From assembly GCA_002321895.1 (NCBI GenBank), contig DCMZ01000005.1, positions 199,141 to 263,140 of the forward strand: a stretch of DNA of 64,000 nucleotides. Reading direction: 5' to 3'. This stretch comes from Bdellovibrionaceae bacterium UBA1609. GTDB lineage: Bacteria > Bdellovibrionota > Bdellovibrionia > Bdellovibrionales > UBA1609. A program made the position numbers and the translations under genes. This document shows, piece by piece, positions 50,918 through 59,821 of the stretch; position 1 is the first letter of the stretch; each line of letters starts with the position of its first letter. The notes beneath the pieces were generated by a model. It made no database searches. It was not told where the DNA came from and saw only the letters and a list, made by a program, of their open reading frames with translations.

Positions 50918-52159
50918 ATGAAGTTACTACCCTTAATGTTTTTGTTTATGTCGGTGCAGGCTTTTGCTCACGGTAACCATTCTGAAAATAGTTACCCGGG
51001 TTCTAATGGGGGCCCTCTTTTAAGAGGATACCCTTGGGGCATTTTTGCTAATTCAGTGGATTTCGATAAACGAGTTAAGCACACTAAAAATGATCAAGAG
51101 CTAGTGTTAGCGAACCGTATTTTCGAAATGATCGCTATTTTTGATGCTGTATCCTTCCCTATTCATTTAGAGCATCAGGGGTATAACCCTTTTGGAGATG
51201 GACAGTCGAACGGGCAGGCCCACTTTAAAGAGTGGAGTCTTCCCCATCCTCCAGTCATTGGAGGGCTGAAAAAAGACAGCAATACTCTAACCCTATACTT
51301 TGCTCCAGAGATTCTTCAGGGAGCCACTAAGGTGCATCTTAGAAATCCAGATGGCCTAATCAAAGATTATCCCGCAAATGAAGATGGTGCCTTTGAGGTT
51401 CCGGTTAACGTAGAGGCATGGGGGTGGAATACACCGGAAAATGGAAAAACGGTTTATGTAAAGCCCTTTCACTGGGGCCATTGGTTTGCCATTAAGTTTA
51501 ATAGCCCTTACGTGAGCGTAGATAGCTTGGCGAATGCGGTGCCTGAATCACTCCACTACAGGAGTATTCCTAACTCTCTATCAATTGATGCCAATGGTGA
51601 TGTACCTCCTTTATTGCAACTACAGAGTCGAGCCGCAGAGGCAGAATACAGCATCCACACAACTGACATCGTTCATTCCGTATATCCAAATCCGTCGGAT
51701 CCACAGTTTGTGAACAAGTCCTCCGGGGGAAATTGGACCTTCTTGCTCAAGGCAGATCTTTGGAATAATGAGCATACTAGAGCCACCTTCAAGCAGCTCT
51801 ATTCCTGTTTTGCTGGTCGATCTTTTTGGGAAGAGTCGGTTCGCAAGTCGGTCAGTGGAACCAGTTGGCACCATGTAGGCGATCCCGGAGAAATCATTTT
51901 GAATTCTGTGGAAGGGGAGAGTCGAGAGCTGGTCACAGCCATTGGAGAGAAGGTGGAGCCTCCACCAGGTGTTCTTTTGGCTATTGATCTGGGTCATGTA
52001 GGATACGCGTCTTTGTTAAAAAAAGGCCAAGCTTTCATAAGTAAACAAACTCAATTTCATTGGCATCCTGTACACACAATAGAGCCTATTTGTGTGGAGG
52101 TTTGGACTCCTTTTTGTCCGCCAAATTCCCAAAATAGCTATGGGTTTTCTTGTAACTAA
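50918..52159 (+). CDS. Secreted protein of unknown function
   Basis: 413 residues with signal peptide (LLPLMFLFMSVQAFA) and AGGAGAG before the ATG. His-rich mature start (HGNHSENS) and a Cys-rich end (CVEVWTPFCPPNSQNSYGFSC). The middle includes Trp-rich stretches (HWGHWFAIKF; GGNWTFLLKADLWNNEH). Could bind metal or carbohydrate, but no family is identified. Confidence 0.62.
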   Translation: MKLLPLMFLFMSVQAFAHGNHSENSYPGSNGGPLLRGYPWGIFANSVDFDKRVKHTKNDQELVLANRIFEMIAIFDAVSFPIHLEHQGYNPFGDGQSNGQAHFKEWSLPHPPVIGGLKKDSNTLTLYFAPEILQGATKVHLRNPDGLIKDYPANEDGAFEVPVNVEAWGWNTPENGKTVYVKPFHWGHWFAIKFNSPYVSVDSLANAVPESLHYRSIPNSLSIDANGDVPPLLQLQSRAAEAEYSIHTTDIVHSVYPNPSDPQFVNKSSGGNWTFLLKADLWNNEHTRATFKQLYSCFAGRSFWEESVRKSVSGTSWHHVGDPGEIILNSVEGESRELVTAIGEKVEPPPGVLLAIDLGHVGYASLLKKGQAFISKQTQFHWHPVHTIEPICVEVWTPFCPPNSQNSYGFSCN

Positions 52160-52168
52160 AGAAAAGTT

Positions 52169-52249
52169 GGGACTTGCACTGAGCGAGTCCCATATTTAAC
52201 GTTAAACTTTTTTACGATTCTGGAAGTCCTTTCAAGAATCCATTATTTT
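52169..52249 (+). terminator. Two successive hairpins, probable terminator
   Basis: GGGACT/AGTCCC (52169-52174 and 52186-52191) is followed by GATTCTGGAA/TTCAAGAATC (52216-52225 and 52231-52240, one mismatch) and CATTATTTTG. Both are in the gap after the His- and Cys-rich secreted-protein gene. Confidence 0.55.
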
Positions 52250-52338
52250 GCCCACATTACGTGGGTTTAAAGCTACAATCTCACTTTATTTATTAGGTTT
52301 GACCAGTAAGGTTTATTCACTTTGCCATGAGGTGTGCG

Positions 52339-52839
52339 ATGAAGATCATTTTTTCAGTATCCATTTTCCTGTTAAGTATTGTTAGTTTTGCAGATAGCAA
52401 AGTAGATAGTGAGTCGGTCACACTTGAAATTAAAAGCCCTATTGTGGAGAAGAACACCTTTAATGCGACGACTATCGATGGAGAATTGTATTTAATGGTT
52501 GTTGATCCTCTTTATACTACAAATGAAATGGACTATTTTCTATTCAACGACAGCGAAACCGCTGCGGGGTTTTGTAGTTTGATAAAAGAGATGGATGGTT
52601 TTAGAGGTCGCAACTTTTCTTTGGTGTCTTCTTCGGGTCGTCAGGTGAGACGAAATTCATTGTTTGACGATGTCATGGCGTTAAATGTAAAAGGCGAGCC
52701 TTCTGAGGTCACTTCTCTAGGTCATACTCTTAAAATGGTGACCTGCAAGGAAGCGGTTTCCCTGGCAGAGGAAATGTGTGAAGGCACAGGTCTTTCGGAA
52801 GAAGACATAGAAGCATGTAAAGTGGCCGCACAAAAGTAA
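52339..52839 (+). CDS. Small secreted protein
   Basis: About 166 residues. Signal peptide (IIFSVSIFLLSIVSFA). The mature part contains FNDSETAAGFCSLIKEM, which resembles FNDSEKAKHWFEMV in the neighbour downstream, hinting at a shared domain. Four Cys in the C-terminal half (TCKEA, MCEGTG, ACKVA). GAGGTG precedes ATG 52339. Function unknown. Confidence 0.6.
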   Translation: MKIIFSVSIFLLSIVSFADSKVDSESVTLEIKSPIVEKNTFNATTIDGELYLMVVDPLYTTNEMDYFLFNDSETAAGFCSLIKEMDGFRGRNFSLVSSSGRQVRRNSLFDDVMALNVKGEPSEVTSLGHTLKMVTCKEAVSLAEEMCEGTGLSEEDIEACKVAAQK

Positions 52840-52852
52840 TGGATTAAGAGCA

Positions 52853-53689
52853 ATGTTGAGTTGGGTGCGGTCAATTGAGGTTTCGGTATTTTTAAGAGTT
52901 TTTGTCGCTCTAGTGATTGCCTTTTCACTAGGTTGTAAGGAAAAAAAGGACAAGTCCGAGGTGTCCACATCTGAGCGAACAAGAGTGTCCACGGATTCTG
53001 GTGATGGAGTATCATCAAAAAAACCAGACGTTGACTTGAATTCTAATTCTTTGCCTTCCGGGTCATCAACAAATCAAGTATCAAATGACCCTCAGGTTAA
53101 ATCCAACGCCTTTACGGGGCTGAAGTTTGAATATTCTGCTATGACCGAAGATGGGAAAAAGCGATTTAAAAAAGAAGCTTTAGAGTGGACTTTAGATGCC
53201 TCTGTGGACTTTATTTCAAGTAGTAAAAATCCAGACAAAAGCGCAAAGGCTATCTGCATTCAATTTAACGATTCCGAAAAAGCGAAGCATTGGTTTGAAA
53301 TGGTTAACGGTAGTCATGAGGACTCCCCAAATGCTTACTCTAAAGATGTAGATAACATTGGATTAGTAAATAGCTGTTCAGATTCACCTATAAAGTATGA
53401 GTTTGATGAGGATGTGGTATTAGTTTTTGATGTAGTATCTATGAGTGAGGCGGGGAAGCTTAGATTTAAAGGTGAAGTCTCTGAATGGATTCGGGATTAT
53501 AGCGTGGACTATGTAACTGGACATAAGAGTGCCAGTAGAGATTTACCCAGTGTTTGCATTAAATTTAATGACGCTCAAAAAGCAAAGTACTGGTACGAAA
53601 TGGTTAACAGTAGTCATGAGGACTCCCCAAACTCGTATCCGGAGGATTCAAAGAGTATATTTATAGATTCTTATTGCCCTGAGGGATAG
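52853..53689 (+). CDS. Lipoprotein with two internal ~100-residue repeats
   Basis: 278 residues with lipobox (LVIAFSLGC), a Ser/Asp-rich linker, then two tandem copies of one domain. DNA around 53281-53340 and 53581-53640 is nearly identical with a period of exactly 300 bp; both copies read EMVN-SHEDSPN-Y. Each unit has one FND-x-KAK-WxEMV core and Cys residues. Recent internal duplication. Start 13 bp after the previous gene, likely one unit. Function unknown. Confidence 0.7.
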   Translation: MLSWVRSIEVSVFLRVFVALVIAFSLGCKEKKDKSEVSTSERTRVSTDSGDGVSSKKPDVDLNSNSLPSGSSTNQVSNDPQVKSNAFTGLKFEYSAMTEDGKKRFKKEALEWTLDASVDFISSSKNPDKSAKAICIQFNDSEKAKHWFEMVNGSHEDSPNAYSKDVDNIGLVNSCSDSPIKYEFDEDVVLVFDVVSMSEAGKLRFKGEVSEWIRDYSVDYVTGHKSASRDLPSVCIKFNDAQKAKYWYEMVNSSHEDSPNSYPEDSKSIFIDSYCPEG

Positions 53690-53750
53690 ATAATTAATTT
53701 CTGATTCATCTTTATATTTTATAATTGAGGTCAACAACCGAACCTACGCC

Positions 53751-55913
53751 TTACCTGGAAACGATTCGGCGTACACCCGTTGAAGTATCGACTTCGAAAA
53801 GGGCTCGCACGTTTGCATCTATAACAAGAACTTTTGATGAGGTTGAGCCAAAAGCAGTATCCTGTGGTGAATCGAATAACGGACCAAATCCCACATCCGG
53901 GCCAGATAAAAGAGTACGATTGCCGGTGAGAACATCGATTTGGAATAGCGAATCCTTATTCGCGTCCGTTAAATATAGAAACGTTTCATCAGCGCTTAAT
54001 TTCACGCCCGTGGTATCGCCTAAGGTGGGCCCCGTTCCCGTTGATGAGTTTGAAAGGACGGTTCGGTCCCCAGTCGCTATATCGACCTCGTAAACGCAAT
54101 CTGGCCCTGTATCGGCAACATAGGCTTTTGACTCGGCTTGGTTCAAACTCAGCTCAGTGGCAAGGACAAAATTAGTTCCTGTCCCCACTGATCCACTAGA
54201 AGCAACGGTTCGGTTTCCGTTGGATAGATCGATTTTATATAGAATATTACTCCCAAAATCAGTGACATAGGCATGGGTGTAAGTGTCGTTTAAGGTGATG
54301 GAAAAAGGGGCGGAAAATCCTGTGCCTGTCCCTACTGATCCACTAGAAATGATAGTTCGGTTTCCGTTGGATAGATCCACAGCAAAGATGGCTCGCTCTA
54401 CCGCATCAATAACATAGGCAACGGTCTCTGAAGCATTTAATATAAGGTCCTGGGGAGCGGTGAAGGCGGTTCCAGTTCCTGTAGTTGCATTGGAAACTAT
54501 TGTCCGTTCGGCGGTGACAAGGTCGATCACAAATAAAGCATCGAGGACTGAATCAATGACGTAGGCTTTTGTAACCGCATCATTCACAGCCAGTCCCGTT
54601 GGCGACACGAAGCTTGGGCCCCCTCCGGTCGACGAGGTGGCTTCAGGTGTGCGATTCCCGTTGGTCAGGTCGACAGCCACAAGTATATCGCGAGTCGCAT
54701 CAAGGACAAGCGCACCACTTGAGCTCATCCATTTGATAGTGCCTGGATCAATGAACGTATCTCCGGTCCCAGTAGAATTGTCGGAAATTATGGTCCTATT
54801 GCCAGAGGATACGGAGACGGAAAAAAGCCCCAAGTCAGCATCAGAAACATAAGCGGTGAGTTCATCGGCACTGAAATCCAGGCCCGCTGGATTCGAGAAG
54901 TCAGTTCCTGTGCCGACAGCATCGCTAGAAATCGTCGTGCGATTACCGGTCCCCACATCGATGCGAATCAAGTCCTGTAGGTTCGTATCAATGAGATAGA
55001 GTTCCGTCCCTGACGCGCTTAGGTAAAGCGGGCCTGGCTCTGCAAGAGATACCCCAGACCCCACGCTGCCCCCTGAGAGCTCACTACGCGCACCACTGGC
55101 CAAGTTGACTCGAACTATGCTGCTAAGCCCATTATCCGAAATATAAGCCTCGGTCTGATCTTGGCTAAGTGCCACCTGATTGACAGATAAGAAGGCGGTA
55201 CCAGACCCTGTAGAGGAATCAGAGATAATTTCACGAAGGCCGGTTTCAAGGTTCACTTTTATCAAGGCCGCTAGATTGTAGTCGGTCACATAGGCAAATT
55301 GTTCATCACTAGATACTGCAATCCCTAGAGGTTTTACGAATTCTGGGCCTTCGCCAACATCGTCTCCTGAAATAAGGGTTCTGAAGCCTGTTGCGAGTTC
55401 GACCTTGAAAAGTTGATCCAAGCTATCGCTAATCATGTAAGCTACGGTTTTATCACTGGATAGATCAAATGCAGAGGCGCGAACAATTAATTGATTATCT
55501 GGAAAATAGGTGAAGGATAAGCCTAAGTCAGTGCAATCTGATTTGCGACCGGCCGATGTGTCAATGCGCCCATAGAGAGTGATTGCGGTTGGAGTTTGGT
55601 AATTAGAAGAAAGGTCTAAGTTGCTAATCTCAACATCTCCATCATTGATAGTGGCGCTACCTAGAAGACTTGTACAGCTGGAATCACTAAAAACTTTTGC
55701 AGTATATCCGTCTAGTTGATCAGATACCGTTGCTTGAATTTGGGGCGAAGTAGAAGAGGTTGAAGCTCCAGAAGGCATCGACTTCAGGCTCCAACCGTCA
55801 AGTGTCCCAAACGAGTCTTCAAAACTTCCTTGGAGTTTTTCGCCTTGCAGATCGCAGCCCGTACTGAATGCAATCAACACAATGTAAAACATCCGTTTTA
55901 ATGCCGCTTTCAT
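53751..55913 (-). CDS. Lipoprotein with 12-blade beta-propeller repeats
   Basis: 720 residues from ATG 55913 (GAGGTACGTTT upstream). Lipobox AFSTGC, an N-terminal ~120-residue domain with four Cys, then twelve copies of a ~46-residue unit of the type AYVxD...LFxVDLxTGxRTxxSxxSxGxGxxFxxP. Examples: LYKIDLSNGNRTVASSGSVG and AYVTDFGSNI. These are NHL/YVTN-type propeller blades; twelve would make two six-blade propellers. The only minus-strand gene in the 37.7-64 kb stretch. Such proteins usually bind ligands or partners rather than act as enzymes. Confidence 0.85.
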   Translation of the reverse strand: MKAALKRMFYIVLIAFSTGCDLQGEKLQGSFEDSFGTLDGWSLKSMPSGASTSSTSPQIQATVSDQLDGYTAKVFSDSSCTSLLGSATINDGDVEISNLDLSSNYQTPTAITLYGRIDTSAGRKSDCTDLGLSFTYFPDNQLIVRASAFDLSSDKTVAYMISDSLDQLFKVELATGFRTLISGDDVGEGPEFVKPLGIAVSSDEQFAYVTDYNLAALIKVNLETGLREIISDSSTGSGTAFLSVNQVALSQDQTEAYISDNGLSSIVRVNLASGARSELSGGSVGSGVSLAEPGPLYLSASGTELYLIDTNLQDLIRIDVGTGNRTTISSDAVGTGTDFSNPAGLDFSADELTAYVSDADLGLFSVSVSSGNRTIISDNSTGTGDTFIDPGTIKWMSSSGALVLDATRDILVAVDLTNGNRTPEATSSTGGGPSFVSPTGLAVNDAVTKAYVIDSVLDALFVIDLVTAERTIVSNATTGTGTAFTAPQDLILNASETVAYVIDAVERAIFAVDLSNGNRTIISSGSVGTGTGFSAPFSITLNDTYTHAYVTDFGSNILYKIDLSNGNRTVASSGSVGTGTNFVLATELSLNQAESKAYVADTGPDCVYEVDIATGDRTVLSNSSTGTGPTLGDTTGVKLSADETFLYLTDANKDSLFQIDVLTGNRTLLSGPDVGFGPLFDSPQDTAFGSTSSKVLVIDANVRALFEVDTSTGVRRIVSR

Positions 55914-56175
55914 AAACGTACCTCTTAGCTTCTCCATACATTTATCGGCGTTTCAGGACTAAAGTTGATAGGGTCTAGGGGTGATTCTACCAAAGAGAAT
56001 CTAGAGGCAATTCACGTAAAGTAAGTCTCAGATCGAAACAAGTAAAGTGTTGCTAAGTTTAGCCAAAGTCAGGCTCGCAAAGAGGATGCTTACCATTTGC
56101 AAATTAAATTAATCTTAGGTTTAATGTAATAAATTATAATTTCATTGAAAACTTTAGATCTAGAAAAATAAAATT

Positions 56176-56580
56176 ATGTCGAAAACCTTTAAATACATCG
56201 TATTAACAACTTTGTCTGTGGGATGTTTTTCTTATCTTTCTAATGCAACATTAAACAAAGGTCGTTCTATGGCTAATGAGCAAATGGCTTACAATAAAGT
56301 TATTGAATTTAGTGAAAAAGAAGAGCTTCAGTTTTTAGACTTTTCTCTCACTTATATTGGTAGAGTGGATTTAGAAAAAAAGGGGAGTCTTTCCTTTTTC
56401 AAAAGGAACTTTCAAGTAAAGGTAGATGGAGTTGAAGCGCAAATTCTAGAGGTCCTTCATGGGCAAGTGCCTCCGAAGCCCCTGGAGTTCCAAGTAGGAA
56501 ATAAAGAGTTCACGCTTTATACTTTCAAAACTCCAGATGGTCTGGATCTTCTGGATAGTAAATTATATATTAAGCACTAG
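56176..56580 (+). CDS. Secreted protein of unknown function
   Basis: 134 residues with a signal-type N terminus (YIVLTTLSVGCFSYLSNA) that might be a lipobox (TLSVGC). The mature part is beta-rich (LSFFKRNFQVKVDGVEAQIL, FTLYTFKTPDG). No ribosome binding site before the ATG. AT-rich upstream region shared with the divergent propeller gene. Function unknown. Confidence 0.55.
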   Translation: MSKTFKYIVLTTLSVGCFSYLSNATLNKGRSMANEQMAYNKVIEFSEKEELQFLDFSLTYIGRVDLEKKGSLSFFKRNFQVKVDGVEAQILEVLHGQVPPKPLEFQVGNKEFTLYTFKTPDGLDLLDSKLYIKH

Positions 56581-56730
56581 GGCAGGTAGGCCTCTGGCAG
56601 GATCTATGTGATTCTCTGTTAAAATTTTTACAGCAAGTAGAAATGAATTCAAAGTTTCATTAAAATCACCATAACTATAAGACCTCGGCTATATTCTATG
56701 AAAAGTGAATCTTTCCAAAGGACTTTAGCT

Positions 56731-57081
56731 GTGAAAGAAATATTATTCTTTTTATCTCTATTAATATCTCCATTCTCAATTGCGGACCAATATTGTTCCT
56801 ATGGAGGCGATTGTTCTGGTAACAAGTTCCAATGTGTCGATCGAGGTGATTCTGTCAAAGTTTGTATGGGACTTGGTCAGGGGTCTGTGAATGAATTTTG
56901 TGGTAGCTATATGCACTGTAAAAATGATCTTTCTTGTAAAGATCGTGGTGATGGTGCCAATGTGTGTATGACTCGTGGTTATGGGCGCTCAGGAGATTAC
57001 TGCAATAGTGATTACACCTGCAGTAGAGGTTTTGTTTGTAAAAAGCGAGGCGATGGAGTGGGTATTTGTATCAGCTTATAG
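56731..57081 (+). CDS. Secreted cysteine-rich protein with three RGD repeats
   Basis: About 116 residues from GTG 56731 (AAAGGA 8 bp upstream); ATG 56698 would add 11 residues. Signal peptide (EILFFLSLLISPFSIA). The mature part is three tandem ~34-residue repeats, each with four Cys at C-x5-C-x5/6-C-x9-C and the motif RGD (residues 38-40, 72-74, 106-108). Examples: CVDRGDSVKVC, CKDRGDGANVC, CKKRGDGVGIC. Looks like small disulfide-knotted modules. RGD is an adhesion motif in animals; its role here is unknown. Confidence 0.75.
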   Translation: MKEILFFLSLLISPFSIADQYCSYGGDCSGNKFQCVDRGDSVKVCMGLGQGSVNEFCGSYMHCKNDLSCKDRGDGANVCMTRGYGRSGDYCNSDYTCSRGFVCKKRGDGVGICISL

Positions 57082-57686
57082 TATTTCAAATACTATTTTT
57101 AATTTCGCTTTCAACTCAAACTTTAGCCTATCCTCCAAATCCTTCTTACACTATTACGGTTCCCTTGGAAAAATTCACTGCGGCTCTGGTTGATGAGTAC
57201 AGAGTGAGCGCTTGGGAAGATCTAAGACAGGAGCTTCTAGCAAGGGGGAGCTATGGAGAGATATTGGATCTGCATTTCGTCGCGAAGGAATCTGGCGAAC
57301 ATCTTGCGACACTCACAGTTGAGGTGTTTGTAGAGGAAAAATCATCAACTTTGATTCGCTATTTCCCTGAGAAAACTATTAATGTCGATAAAAGATTTTG
57401 GTCTGAATCTGTAGTGGATTATTCTGTTTCAATAGAAAAGAAGTTTTTAGATCAAAGACTTTCAAAATACGGATTTGATTTAGAGCGTAGCACCTTGGTG
57501 TTTGTGGACTTTCCATCGAATGAAGTACTGGGAGCTGTAGAGGTGAGTCGTTCGATAAAAGGCCACCGAAAAGACTCTTACGCAAACTCCAAGACTTTAA
57601 TTAGAGAGATTTATCCATTAGATTTTAGTGAAGCCGAGCAACCGAATTGGCTATCAAAACTGAGCTGTGTGAAACTTTTTAATTAA
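57066..57686 (+). CDS. Secreted protein of unknown function
   Basis: 206 residues, TTG start at 57066 with GGAG 7 bp upstream, overlapping the previous gene by 16 bp, so translation is likely coupled. Signal peptide (IVFQILFLISLSTQTLA). The mature part is beta-rich with charged loops (GEHLATLTVEVFVEEKSS). Family not recognised. Confidence 0.6.
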   Translation: MYQLIVFQILFLISLSTQTLAYPPNPSYTITVPLEKFTAALVDEYRVSAWEDLRQELLARGSYGEILDLHFVAKESGEHLATLTVEVFVEEKSSTLIRYFPEKTINVDKRFWSESVVDYSVSIEKKFLDQRLSKYGFDLERSTLVFVDFPSNEVLGAVEVSRSIKGHRKDSYANSKTLIREIYPLDFSEAEQPNWLSKLSCVKLFN

Positions 57687-57727
57687 ACACAAGGTAAAAA
57701 TATTCTGTGACTCCCAAGGAGAAGATG

Positions 57728-58051
57728 ATGAAACTATTAATTTTATTATTATCTATATTTAGTATAAATTCCTATGCAAACATTGATCTTGTAAAGATAC
57801 AAAATATTGAATCCAAGTATCTTTTGGTAGTTGAAAATGGTGTCGCAACTCAGTGTTTTAAATCAAATCCTGACTCTATTAAAGCCCTTAAAACTTACAA
57901 ATCTTGCGGATTAACTCCAAACGGGCGTCAAGCTCCATTAGAGGAACTTAAGGCAGAATGCAATAGGGGAGAAAACACAGTGGCCTATTTTTTTGATAAT
58001 ATAGAGTCCTGCAATGCTGCAAGATTAGATCTGTACGAAAATGGCCTTTAA
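57728..58051 (+). CDS. Small secreted protein with Cys pairs
   Basis: About 107 residues; ATG 57728 has AAGGAG 6 bp upstream. Signal peptide (LLILLLSIFSINSYA). Four Cys (QCFKSN, KSCGLT, ECNRGE, SCNAARL), probably two disulfides. Overlaps the next start by one base. Function unknown. Confidence 0.65.
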   Translation: MKLLILLLSIFSINSYANIDLVKIQNIESKYLLVVENGVATQCFKSNPDSIKALKTYKSCGLTPNGRQAPLEELKAECNRGENTVAYFFDNIESCNAARLDLYENGL

Positions 58052-58899
58052 TGCGAGTACCTATGGCTTTTCGAACCCTTAGAAATTCAATGTTAGTGCT
58101 GCTTATGATGGGGCACTCTATTGTCATGGCATCGAATTGTGAGTATTTGTTTGGTGAAAATATTCCCTCCGGCCAGCATGGATTTTACTTGGATGTACTG
58201 AATGATGTAAGTCGCGAAAAATTAGATAAGATCATTCAACCTTCCGAATTTGCCGAAGAGTGGAACTATTTAAAAAATATTGAATACACACCTACTTCCA
58301 TAACAGCCGGAACCACCCAAAAACGGATTCGTCCGGGTTTTATGGGAGATCAAAAAAATCCTGATTCATTTTTAGCTTTTACTCATCTGTCGCTAAAAGA
58401 TTTTTTGACTTTCGATGGCCCTTTGACGGGCCCAATTGTCAGATTTATGTCCTCCCACGCAAGGGTTAAAGAATTCCTATCGGGACCTGAAACGTATGAG
58501 GTAACAATTGTACTGGATCACTTCAGGCAAGGTGCTTATTCCAGCTTACATGATAGACAAGGCTGGCATACAGACAGCTTTGACGCCATCACTTTGAGTT
58601 TGTCCAGTGCCCCACAAGGCATAGCCAACACGGGTTATCTAAAATATCCCGGTCGTGAAGTCCATGAACAGATAGTAAAAATTTATGAGCGAGATACCTA
58701 TGGGAAAGCTATAAATATCTCAAACGGTGATATCTATGGTAAATGGCCTGTTTTCATCGAGCCTGCTCACCCCGGTAGAATTCACTTTATTAGCAACGTG
58801 GTCTCTCATACCCGAATGCCTGCAAAAACAGATGGATACCGGATATTTGTTCGAATATTAGCAAGGGGGAGAACAACTTATAATCCCGATTCTCCGTAA
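58051..58899 (+). CDS. Secreted possible 2OG/Fe(II) dioxygenase
   Basis: 282 residues with signal peptide (MLVLLMMGHSIVMA). A double-stranded-helix pattern appears in the second half: HTD (H173, D175) in GWHTDSFDAITLSLSS, then PGRIHFISNVVSHTRMP (H253) and GYRIFVRIL (R264 or R268). HxD...H plus a downstream Arg is the iron and 2-oxoglutarate motif. If true, it would be an exported hydroxylase, which is rare. The start overlaps the previous stop. No closer family is recognised. Confidence 0.55.
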   Translation: MRVPMAFRTLRNSMLVLLMMGHSIVMASNCEYLFGENIPSGQHGFYLDVLNDVSREKLDKIIQPSEFAEEWNYLKNIEYTPTSITAGTTQKRIRPGFMGDQKNPDSFLAFTHLSLKDFLTFDGPLTGPIVRFMSSHARVKEFLSGPETYEVTIVLDHFRQGAYSSLHDRQGWHTDSFDAITLSLSSAPQGIANTGYLKYPGREVHEQIVKIYERDTYGKAINISNGDIYGKWPVFIEPAHPGRIHFISNVVSHTRMPAKTDGYRIFVRILARGRTTYNPDSP

Positions 58900-58910
58900 T
58901 TTTTGTCTTC

Positions 58911-59053
58911 GGTGCGGACCTACTTTTGGGACACGTTGCATCCGCAATAGATGTCAGGCACCCAGCTATAGTCTGTCGAACTTATAGTCGACTCAAAGAA
59001 ATGATTTCAAATCGTCTAAAAGCTCACAATTGTTTGCAATTTATTCTTATACT
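58911..59053 (+). repeat. Interspersed repeat copy 1 with promoter leader
   Basis: 57-bp core at 58911-58967 (GGTGCGGACCTACTTTTGGG, ending GGCACCCAGCT) with hairpin GCATC-CGCAATA-GATGT, then a leader with AACTTATAGTCGACTC and a TATACT -10-like box at 59048-59053. Twelve bp after the oxygenase-like gene; the next gene starts at 59100. The leader is shared with the copies at 62099 and 62941. Confidence 0.85.
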
Positions 59054-59099
59054 GCACTCATAACTCATTAGGTTTTTTACCGCCTATTTAGGAGATATT

Positions 59100-59648
59100 G
59101 TGAAAAGACTATTTTTTATTTTAATACTTTTAGTTTCTAATTTGTCTTTTGCGCAAATCAACACTAAAGAATTTTTATGTAAAATTGATGTTACATATCG
59201 ATCGATTCAGAAACAACCATACAGAGAACTGTTAAAAACGTCATATCAGAGTCAAGAGTTCATTTTAGCTACAAATAGTGTAAATGAGATATCTCTTAGC
59301 GATGTATTTGATCTTAAAGATTGCAAAAAAAATGAAAGTTATGATTTATGCTGGAGTAGACTCGATATATACAAATCCGTTGTAAGAATATCTTTCTTAA
59401 GTTCAAAATTTAAAAACTCTAATATTGAAAAAACTAACATTTCATTTTCTAAAGAAAGTGAATTATTAGATGTTATTAGCCACGCGGAACCCATAACTAC
59501 ATTTAGTAGAGAAGGAGTTGCTCAAGTCTTTATTTCAAAGCTAAATATACCGCTGACCACTGTTAGAGAATCTGTGTCAGCAGTAGTTACGGCGAAGCGA
59601 TACTATATTATAGATGCATCTTATCAATTAGAGTGTGAAGAAAAGTAG
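59100..59648 (+). CDS. Small secreted protein in the repeat-spaced array
   Basis: 182 residues with GTG start, AGGAG 5 bp upstream. Signal peptide (LFFILILLVSNLSFA). Mature part rich in Ser, Lys and Ile, with four Cys (FLCKID, DCKKNE, LCWSRL, LECEEK). The last codon (TAG) overlaps the next repeat copy. Preceded by the TATACT leader. Family unknown. Confidence 0.62.
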   Translation: MKRLFFILILLVSNLSFAQINTKEFLCKIDVTYRSIQKQPYRELLKTSYQSQEFILATNSVNEISLSDVFDLKDCKKNESYDLCWSRLDIYKSVVRISFLSSKFKNSNIEKTNISFSKESELLDVISHAEPITTFSREGVAQVFISKLNIPLTTVRESVSAVVTAKRYYIIDASYQLECEEK

Positions 59649-59704
59649 GTGCGGACCGACTTTTGGGACACATTGCATCCTCAAAATATGCCTGGCACCC
59701 AACT
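59648..59704 (+). repeat. Interspersed repeat copy 2
   Basis: 57-bp core starting at the final base of the previous stop codon: GGTGCGGACCGACTTTTGGG ... GGCACCCAACT. Hairpin is changed to GCAT/ATGC but remains pairable. The sequence after the core is not like the leader of copy 1, so it is core only. Confidence 0.85.
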
Positions 59705-59821
59705 AGACCTTTCGCCCCTTTTAGAATTCTCTATACCAGCGTTTAAATTTCAGATGTAACATATGGGAAACTTTATTTGGAACTGTATTATCGAAGTAAG
59801 TGTTTCTTATGGGGGAAGCAT

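Noticed and set aside
53725..54093. 122-codon plus-strand frame inside the propeller gene
   Set aside because: Open only because the repeated minus-strand units give regular codon patterns; the minus-strand protein has a lipobox and twelve matching blades.
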